NCBI GenBank assembly: GCA_023457935.1
Contig: JAEXBA010000077.1
Location: 1-39,157, forward strand
Reading direction: 5' to 3'
DNA from: Bacteroidota bacterium
GTDB taxonomy: Bacteria; Bacteroidota; Bacteroidia; Flavobacteriales; Weeksellaceae
DNA length: 39,157 nucleotides
The first letter of the stretch is position 1, and every line of letters starts with the position of its first letter. The notes under the pieces are model-generated. The model made no database searches. It saw nothing but the letters and a program-made list of their open reading frames with translations, and was not told where the DNA came from. The position numbers and the translations under genes were made by a program. Below are positions 33,459 through 39,157 of this stretch, in pieces.

Positions 33459-35078
33459 ATGAGTTTCAATCCATCCTATGTTCACGGAAATTCTGATGTT
33501 CCGCTTTTGGGCGAAACAATTGGTTTCAATCTTCGAAATACCGCACAAAAATTCCCCAACAACGATGCGCTGGTCTGTTCGCATCAGAATTATCATGCTA
33601 CTTACCGCGAATTTGACGGGCAGGTTGATCAGGTTGCAAAAGCACTTATCAATCTTGGCGCAAAAAACGGCGACCGCGTCGGAATTTGGTCTCCAAACCG
33701 CTACGAATGGGTTTTGCTGCAGTATGCCACCGCAAGAATTGGTGTGATTATGGTGAACATTAATCCGGCTTACCGTACCAGTGAACTTATTTTCGTTCTG
33801 AATCAGTCGGAAATCAGATTTATTTTTTCATCTTTGAGTTTCAAATCCAGCAATTACAAGGAGATGATCGAAGATGCACGAGAATTTACCACGCATCTTA
33901 AAGATGAAATTTTCTTTGATGAAACCTGGGAACAGTTTCTCTCGGGTGCAGAAAAAATTTCCGAAGAAACACTCACAGAATGGGAAACAAAAGTGGAGTT
34001 CGACCATCCTGTCAACATTCAGTATACAAGCGGAACTACAGGCTTCCCGAAAGGCGTTACGCTGTCTCATCACAACATTCTGAACAACGGATATTTTATC
34101 GGCATCCGTTTGAATTATTCTCAAAAAGACCGCGTCTGTATTCCGGTTCCATTTTTCCACTGTTTCGGTATGGTTATCGGAAATATGGCATGTACAACGC
34201 ATGGCGCAACCATGGTGATTCCGAATGACAGCTTCGACGCTGTGAAAACGCTTCAGGTTGTTGAAAAAGAAAAATGTACGTCATTGTACGGTGTTCCGAC
34301 GATGTTTATTGCAGAACTTCATGAAATGCTTTCGCAGGATTTCGATCTGTCGACACTCAGAACAGGTGTAATGGCAGGTTCGGTTTGTCCGCCGGAAGTC
34401 ATGAAGAAAGTAGAAGATTTAATGAACATGAAGGAAGTTTCCATTTGTTACGGAATGACAGAAACTTCACCGGTTTCCACGCAAACCAAGATTGGAACGC
34501 CTTTTGAAAAACAAATTCACTCCGTTGGAACAGTTCAGGATCATCTCGAAATAAAAATCATCAATCCGGAAACGGGCGCAGTGGTCAACCGTGGAGAAAA
34601 CGGTGAACTTTGCACAAGAGGTTATTCGGTAATGCTGAAATACTGGAACAATCCTGAAGCTACACATCAGGTTCTGGACGATTCGCGATGGATGCATACC
34701 GGAGATTTGGCGATGATGGATGAAGAAGGTTACATCCACATTTCCGGAAGAATCAAGGATCTTATCATCCGTGGAGGCGAAAACATTTCACCGAAGGAAA
34801 TTGAAGATTTTCTGTATCAGTATCCGAATGTTCTCGATGTTCAGATTATTGGCGTTCCAAGTGAAAAATTTGGTGAGGAAGTAATGGCATGGATTAAAGT
34901 GCGCGAGGGAAAAACACTTACGGAAGAAGAACTTGTAACATTCTGCAAAAAACAGATTGCCCATTATAAAGTTCCGAAATACTGGAAGTTTGTCGACGAA
35001 TTTCCAATGACGATTTCCGGAAAAGTACGGAAAGTGGAAATGCGGGAAATAGCAGTAAAGGAACTCGGTCTCGGTTAA
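33459..35078 (+). CDS. AMP-binding fatty acid-CoA ligase (FadD-like)
   Basis: This 539-aa enzyme activates a carboxylic acid, most likely a medium or long fatty acid, by forming an acyl-AMP and then an acyl-CoA. Motifs in order: the phosphate loop YTSGTTGFPKGVTLSHHN near residues 189-206, YGMTETSP near 333, the hinge HTGDLAMMDEEGYIHISGRI near 410-430, KDLIIRGGENISPKEIE, and the C-terminal catalytic lysine in ISGKVRKVEM. Length is normal. It has no membrane segment and would act in the cytoplasm. The start is the conserved MSFNPSYVHG. The next gene begins 57 bp downstream on the same strand. Confidence 0.93.
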   Translation: MSFNPSYVHGNSDVPLLGETIGFNLRNTAQKFPNNDALVCSHQNYHATYREFDGQVDQVAKALINLGAKNGDRVGIWSPNRYEWVLLQYATARIGVIMVNINPAYRTSELIFVLNQSEIRFIFSSLSFKSSNYKEMIEDAREFTTHLKDEIFFDETWEQFLSGAEKISEETLTEWETKVEFDHPVNIQYTSGTTGFPKGVTLSHHNILNNGYFIGIRLNYSQKDRVCIPVPFFHCFGMVIGNMACTTHGATMVIPNDSFDAVKTLQVVEKEKCTSLYGVPTMFIAELHEMLSQDFDLSTLRTGVMAGSVCPPEVMKKVEDLMNMKEVSICYGMTETSPVSTQTKIGTPFEKQIHSVGTVQDHLEIKIINPETGAVVNRGENGELCTRGYSVMLKYWNNPEATHQVLDDSRWMHTGDLAMMDEEGYIHISGRIKDLIIRGGENISPKEIEDFLYQYPNVLDVQIIGVPSEKFGEEVMAWIKVREGKTLTEEELVTFCKKQIAHYKVPKYWKFVDEFPMTISGKVRKVEMREIAVKELGLG

Positions 35079-35135
35079 GAAAAAATAAAATAACAGACTG
35101 CTCCAATAACAGTATAAAAATAGAAAAGCAGAACA

Positions 35136-36644
35136 ATGCAGATAGAAATAAGACGGCTTACACTGGACGATTATGAAGATTTGGCAACCTCAATGCAGGA
35201 AACCTATCCTGAAATGGCCGACAATACCTGGTCGAAAAGAACCATACAGAAACTCACTTCCATTTTTCCGGAAGGACAGCTTTGCATAACGGTAGACGGG
35301 AAACTGGCAGCCGCGGCTCTTTCGATCATCGTTTTATATGAACTTTTCGGCGACAATCATACGTACGAAGAAATCACCGGAAACGAATCCTTCAACACAC
35401 ATACCAACAGCGGAAATATCCTTTACGGAATTGAAGTGTTCGTGAATCCTGAATACCGTGCGCTTCGTCTTGGAAGACGGCTTTATGACGCGCGTAAAGA
35501 ACTCTGCGAAATAAAAAATCTCAGGTCCATTATTGTTGGCGGCCGAATTCCGAATTATCATCTTTATGCGGATGAAATGAAACCGCGCGATTATATCAAG
35601 AAAGTCCGGAAGAAGGAAATCTATGATCCCGTGCTTACCTTTCAGCTTTCCAACAGTTTTTCTCCGGTAAAAATCCTGAAAGGATACCTTCCTGAAGACG
35701 AAGAATCCGGAAACTATGCTGTGCTGATGCAGTGGAACAACATTTACTTCACGCAGAAACAGAACACGATGCAGGACAGTGTCATCCGGCTAGGTTTGGT
35801 ACAGTGGCAGATGCGTCATTTCAAAAATATTGATGCTTTTTATCAGCAGGTCGAATTTTTTGTTGATGCCATCAGCGGTTACAAATCGGATTTCTGCATA
35901 TTCCCAGAACTGTTCAACACGCCGCTTCTTGCCGAGTACAATCACCTTCACGAACGTGAAGCCATGGAAAAACTGGCAGATCAAACCGAAGAAATCGTCA
36001 ACAAAATTGCGGAGCTTGCCGTTTCCTACAATGTGAATATCGTGGCAGGTTCAATGCCAATAATGGAAAACGGAAACATGTACAACGTAAGCTATCTGCT
36101 TCACCGCGACGGAAAACGTGATGAATACCGTAAAATTCATATTACGCCCAACGAAAGAAAATATTACGGCATGATCGGTGGTAAGGAAGTAAAAGTTTTC
36201 GATACCGACTGCGGTAAGGTGGGAATTCTGGTTTGCTATGATGTTGAGTTTCCTGAACTTCCGCGAATTCTGGCCGATCAGGGAATGAAGCTGCTGCTGG
36301 TTCCTTATCTCACTGACACCCAGAATGCCTATACAAGAGTTCGTGCATGTGCCGCAGCAAGAGCTATTGAAAACGAATGTTATGTTGCCATCGCCGGATG
36401 TGTAGGAAATCTGCCCGGCGTTAACAATATGGACATTCAGTTTGGACAGGCCGCTGTGTTTACTCCGTCAGATTTTGCGTTTCCGTCCAACGCAATTAAG
36501 GGAGAAGCCACTCCAAATACTGAAATGACACTGATTGTAGATGTTGATTTGAATCTGCTGAAAGAACTGCACCACAATGGCTCCGTTCAGGTAATGAAAG
36601 ACCGGAGAAATGATCTCTACGAAACAGTTCTGAAAGATTCCTAA
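35136..36644 (+). CDS. GNAT acetyltransferase fused to carbon-nitrogen hydrolase (nitrilase superfamily)
   Basis: This 502-aa fusion has a GNAT N-acetyltransferase domain at 1-200 (NPEYRALRLGRRLYDARKEL is the acetyl-CoA-binding loop) and a carbon-nitrogen hydrolase domain at about 220-500. The hydrolase triad is visible: E258 in CIFPELFN, K333 in YRKIHITPNE and C367 in ILVCYDVEFP. The substrate is unknown; nitrilase relatives hydrolyse amides such as omega-amides or carbamoyl-amines. The same fusion occurs widely in Bacteroidota and other bacteria as far as I recall. It ends at a terminator shared with the converging flotillin operon. Confidence 0.92.
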   Translation: MQIEIRRLTLDDYEDLATSMQETYPEMADNTWSKRTIQKLTSIFPEGQLCITVDGKLAAAALSIIVLYELFGDNHTYEEITGNESFNTHTNSGNILYGIEVFVNPEYRALRLGRRLYDARKELCEIKNLRSIIVGGRIPNYHLYADEMKPRDYIKKVRKKEIYDPVLTFQLSNSFSPVKILKGYLPEDEESGNYAVLMQWNNIYFTQKQNTMQDSVIRLGLVQWQMRHFKNIDAFYQQVEFFVDAISGYKSDFCIFPELFNTPLLAEYNHLHEREAMEKLADQTEEIVNKIAELAVSYNVNIVAGSMPIMENGNMYNVSYLLHRDGKRDEYRKIHITPNERKYYGMIGGKEVKVFDTDCGKVGILVCYDVEFPELPRILADQGMKLLLVPYLTDTQNAYTRVRACAAARAIENECYVAIAGCVGNLPGVNNMDIQFGQAAVFTPSDFAFPSNAIKGEATPNTEMTLIVDVDLNLLKELHHNGSVQVMKDRRNDLYETVLKDS

Positions 36645-36646
36645 AC

Positions 36647-36674
36647 AAAACAGCGCCGAAACCGGCGCTGTTTT
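36647..36674. terminator. Bidirectional terminator between convergent genes
   Basis: AAAACAGCGCCG pairs with CGGCGCTGTTTT over 12 bp around a 4-base loop, with T on both 3' sides. It fills the 33-bp gap between the fusion gene (plus strand) and the flotillin gene (minus strand), so it serves both. Confidence 0.92.
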
Positions 36675-36677
36675 TAT

Positions 36678-38255
36678 TTAAGTATTTTCCTGATTTCCAG
36701 GTTGGGGATTTTCAGGTTTTGGTGGTGTTGGTTTTGGTTTTTCCTGAGCTTTTACCTGAAGGATTTTCTTTACTTCTTCAGGATCTTTACCTTTCAGATA
36801 ATCAGGAAGGTTCAGTCCGGCCATATTGAACAGATCATTCAAAGGTGGCACGGTTCTCATCATTCCAGAAACAAAATTGGCAGTTGAAGTATTTCCGTCA
36901 GCAGTATTTCCGCCGTCCCAAACGGTAATTTTATCGATTTTGATATTTTTAACCGCTTCAACCTGCGTTTTCACCAGTTCAGGAAGTTTCTCAATCAATA
37001 GTAACTGGAATGCATTCTGAGCATCGCCGCCGGCAGCTTTGACCACTCTGTCGTAACCTTCTGCCTGTTTCGTAAGAATTTCATACAAACCTTTTGCTTC
37101 GGCTTCCATTTTTGCAAAAATTGCGTCTGCTTCTCCTTTTGCCTGAAGACGGATTTTTTCAGCTTCCGCCTGAGCATCAATAATGGCTTTCTGTTTTGCA
37201 ATTTCTGCGGGAACAACGATGTTCGCGTTTTGAGTGGAACGTTCCCTTTCTGCTCTCGCTGTTTCCGCCTGCTGTTCTGCAACATAGGATTCCTCCAACG
37301 CTCTTGCACTCTGAACTTTTTCCGCAGCTGTAGCCAATCGTAAAGCTTCTGCTTCTTTTTCCCTTCTTGTCGCGTCGGAATTGGCAATGGTGATTTTGGC
37401 TTCGTTTTCACCTTTTACTGCGATGGAGTTTGCCAAAGAAGTTGCAATTCTGGATTCCTTTTCAGCTTCCGCTTTACCGATGTTTTCGTCCTTAGCTGCT
37501 GATGCAATGCTAACTTCTCTGTCTTTCTGCGTAATGGCAATTTTCACATCGCGGTCTTTTAAAGTTTCCGCAATCTGCACGTCTTTTGTACGGTCTGCAT
37601 CCGCTTTTCCGGTTTCCCCGATTTTTTCCTGCTCGGCAACAGAAATTTTTGCTTCGTTGATCGCTTTTGCAGCTGCTTCTTTACCCAGAGCTTCAATATA
37701 ACCGGATTCATCTTTAATATCGGTAACGTTAACGTTGATCAACTTCAGACCGATTTTTTTCAGTTCAGTATCAACATTTTTGGAAATATTATCAAGGAAC
37801 TTATCTCTGTCCGAATTAATTTCTTCAATGGTCATGGTTGCAATCACCAAACGAAGCTGTCCGAAAAGGATATCTTTTGCAAGTTCCTGAATCTGATCCT
37901 GACTTAGTCCCAACAATCTTTCCGCTGCATTTCCCATAGAATCGGGCTCTGTAGAAATTGCGATGGTGAATCGACAGGGAACGTCCACACGGATATTCTG
38001 TCTGGAAAGCGCATTGGTAAGGTTGGCTTCAATGGAAATCGGTTTCAGATCAAGATAAGCGTAATCCTGAATTACCGGCCAGACAAAAGCACCGCCGCCA
38101 TGAATACATTTTGCTGAACTTCCACCCGTTTTCCCGTAAATAACAAGGATTTTATCGGAAGGACAGCGTTTGTAACGTGAAATTAATGCGAGAAAAGTGA
38201 CGAACAGTACAAAGACCGCGACCAAAATAATAATTAAGGTACCTGAAATTGCCAT
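36678..38255 (-). CDS. Flotillin-family SPFH membrane protein
   Basis: This 525-aa protein has an N-terminal membrane helix (TLIIILVAVFVLFVTFLALI), an SPFH/band-7 domain (about 30-190) with ALSRQNIRVDVPCRF and RLLGLSQDQIQELAKDIL, and a long Ala/Glu/Lys-rich coiled coil (about 190-400). A Pro-rich tail ends it (KPKPTPPKPENPQ). Flotillins build membrane microdomains and recruit other proteins. The NfeD gene is 27 bp upstream on the same strand, the usual SPFH-NfeD pairing. Length is normal for the YqiK/flotillin group. Confidence 0.93.
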   Translation of the reverse strand: MAISGTLIIILVAVFVLFVTFLALISRYKRCPSDKILVIYGKTGGSSAKCIHGGGAFVWPVIQDYAYLDLKPISIEANLTNALSRQNIRVDVPCRFTIAISTEPDSMGNAAERLLGLSQDQIQELAKDILFGQLRLVIATMTIEEINSDRDKFLDNISKNVDTELKKIGLKLINVNVTDIKDESGYIEALGKEAAAKAINEAKISVAEQEKIGETGKADADRTKDVQIAETLKDRDVKIAITQKDREVSIASAAKDENIGKAEAEKESRIATSLANSIAVKGENEAKITIANSDATRREKEAEALRLATAAEKVQSARALEESYVAEQQAETARAERERSTQNANIVVPAEIAKQKAIIDAQAEAEKIRLQAKGEADAIFAKMEAEAKGLYEILTKQAEGYDRVVKAAGGDAQNAFQLLLIEKLPELVKTQVEAVKNIKIDKITVWDGGNTADGNTSTANFVSGMMRTVPPLNDLFNMAGLNLPDYLKGKDPEEVKKILQVKAQEKPKPTPPKPENPQPGNQENT

Positions 38256-38282
38256 AATAGATTTGAGTTAATTTTTTTTGAA

Positions 38283-38852
38283 TTAAATTTTTGAAACGAT
38301 AAGAACTTTGTCCTGAACCTCATCAACACGAACAAAACTGCTCGATGAAATAGCTTCCCCGGATCTTGTCATTGCAGTTAGTTCATGGTTGGAACCTTTA
38401 TAGGAAATCTGCACCTTCCCCGACCCGGTCATTGCAGCAGGAATATTGATGTAGACTTCGCCGCTTTTGCCGACAAGATTTTCAATTTTGAAAGTATTGT
38501 CTTCGGTAAGTTTCAAAATCTGAAGAATCAGAAAGAAAAAGAGTATTACAAATGCAATTCCGACAATTACTGCTAAACCAATCAGCAGATATTTGTTTTG
38601 AATGCTTTCATAAAAGGCAACGCCTGTCCATCCGAATCCCAAAAGGAAATTAACAAGGTTCCGCAAAGAAAAAAGCTGAAAGGGTGCATCTGCATGATCA
38701 AGATTACCGTCGAAATCGGCATTTACGCCATCTGAAGAATCACTTCCGAGAAAAGTAAGAACCGTTTGAACCAAAAAAATCAAACTGGAAGCTAAAGCGA
38801 CATACCAAAAAATACGGTGAAGCGAATCCAAATCTGCAAGAAAGTCGAACAT
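38283..38852 (-). CDS. NfeD-like membrane protein (OB-fold)
   Basis: This 189-aa protein has three hydrophobic helices: about 14-36 (FWYVALASSLIFLVQTVLTF), about 66-84 (a shorter one, NFLLGFGWTGVAFYES) and about 89-113 (LIGLAVIVGIAFVILFFFLI). A C-terminal OB-fold domain follows (NLVGKSGEVYINIPAAMTGS, then KVQISYKGSNHELTAM). NfeD proteins partner with flotillin or stomatin, whose gene follows 27 bp downstream. It is the first gene of a two-gene operon with its own promoter. Confidence 0.88.
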   Translation of the reverse strand: MFDFLADLDSLHRIFWYVALASSLIFLVQTVLTFLGSDSSDGVNADFDGNLDHADAPFQLFSLRNLVNFLLGFGWTGVAFYESIQNKYLLIGLAVIVGIAFVILFFFLILQILKLTEDNTFKIENLVGKSGEVYINIPAAMTGSGKVQISYKGSNHELTAMTRSGEAISSSSFVRVDEVQDKVLIVSKI

Positions 38853-38876
38853 GGTTGTTTTTATTAATCAATTTCT

Positions 38877-38908
38877 CAAATATATCGAATTTGATGTAAT
38901 TTTTCAAA
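38877..38908 (-). promoter_or_regulatory. Promoter of the NfeD-flotillin operon
   Basis: On the minus strand TATATTTG (38877-38884) matches the -7 consensus exactly, with TTTG (38905-38908) 20 bp upstream. Transcription would start about 15-20 bases before the NfeD ATG. This is the best promoter match in the window and supports a Bacteroidota host. Confidence 0.75.
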
Positions 38909-38998
38909 GGATTGTTGGTAACATTATGGCAAAAATCAAAAAAAATAACTTTTTTTGAACTGTCAAAAATCCTCAGACTTTTCAGTCAATTGCTGTAT

Positions 38999-39118
38999 AT
39001 GAAAAAGCTACTCTCCTTCCTGCTTTTTGTATGTTCTTTCGAGATGTTTGAGCAAAGGCTGCAGGAACCTGTAAAAGAGGCAGTCGGCAGGAAAATAAAA
39101 CCGTTTTTCAGATTATAA
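38999..39118 (+). CDS. Possible 39-aa ORF with signal-like start, doubtful
   Basis: The frame from ATG 38999 gives MKKLLSFLLFVCSFEMFEQR and stops at 39118 after 39 codons. The first 16 residues look like a signal peptide, but no mature domain follows, and the region is close to a damaged contig end. It may be the start of a longer secreted protein whose frame is broken by sequence errors, or no gene at all. The rest of the 305-bp tail (38853-39157) holds the NfeD promoter and an end artefact. Confidence 0.25.
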   Translation: MKKLLSFLLFVCSFEMFEQRLQEPVKEAVGRKIKPFFRL

Positions 39119-39128
39119 AAAAAGTTTC

Positions 39129-39155
39129 GGGGGGGGGGGGGGCGCCCCCCCCCCC
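39129..39155. other. Poly-G/poly-C palindrome, probable assembly-end artefact
   Basis: Fourteen G (39129-39142) are followed by CG and then eleven C (39145-39155). Such a long G run meeting its complement at the very end of a sequence, in an A/T-rich genome, is typical of a spurious poly-G assembly tail. I would not treat it as biological. Confidence 0.85.
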
Positions 39156-39157
39156 AA

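Noticed and set aside
38912..39118. 68-codon frame at the right edge
   Set aside because: Its first 29 codons have no support, and only the 39-codon part from 38999 has a plausible start; even that lacks a mature domain.
39129..39155. Long perfect G/C palindrome at the window end
   Set aside because: A 14-G run meeting an 11-C run at the last bases of an A/T-rich sequence is best explained as an assembly artefact.
1..39157. CRISPR arrays, tRNA or rRNA genes
   Set aside because: I found no regularly spaced repeats of CRISPR size and no recognisable tRNA or rRNA sequence in reading both strands; a tRNAscan-SE run would settle the tRNA question.

Overview
ORGANISM. The window looks like a flavobacterium of the Chryseobacterium/Kaistella group (Bacteroidota). 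This rests on protein style, Bacteroidota-type promoters (TAnnTTTG at -7 with TTTG or TTG about 20 bp upstream) and the flavobacterial housekeeping genes on the right (dnaK, ppk1-ppx, a FadD-like ligase, a GNAT-nitrilase fusion, flotillin/NfeD). It is an inference; there is no rRNA in the window.

LAYOUT. (1) 1-148: a truncated IS3-family transposase. (2) 152-17467, minus strand: eight tightly coupled genes forming one defence operon. In transcription order: an AbiEi-like winged-helix protein, an AbiEii-like nucleotidyltransferase, a type I-like N6-adenine methylase, a specificity (S) subunit, a 1490-aa NERD/two-kinase/ATPase protein, a 518-aa protein of unknown family, an 1800-aa HerA-like ATPase and a PP2C phosphatase. 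There is no HsdR translocase. As I recall it, this content and order match the methylation-associated defence system (MADS, mad1-mad8), so the system is probably described rather than new. (3) 17787-18833: a DUF4917 SIR2-like gene, a likely second defence effector. (4) 18953-26840: the backbone of a mobilizable genomic island, with a membrane protein, relaxase, MobC, candidate oriT, Toprim protein, an iteron-like array, a frameshifted VapE-type ATPase, small helix-turn-helix proteins, a two-TM protein and a tyrosine recombinase. (5) 26841-39157: core genome.

HOW IT WORKS TOGETHER. The recombinase appears to have placed the island just downstream of the dnaK terminator; the defence operon and the DUF4917 gene are its cargo. 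The left end is outside the window. The operon is fired from one promoter embedded in a 53-bp operator: four 7-bp half-sites arranged symmetrically around one centre. The AbiEi-like first gene probably binds it and autoregulates. The methylase and S subunit would mark self DNA. The kinase and PP2C phosphatase form an opposed signalling pair that could gate the HerA-like ATPase, which carries an ExK nuclease-like motif.

CORE GENES. ppk1-ppx make and break polyphosphate. The flotillin/NfeD pair organizes membranes and has its own promoter. The final ~30 bases are a poly-G/poly-C palindrome, most likely an assembly-end artefact.
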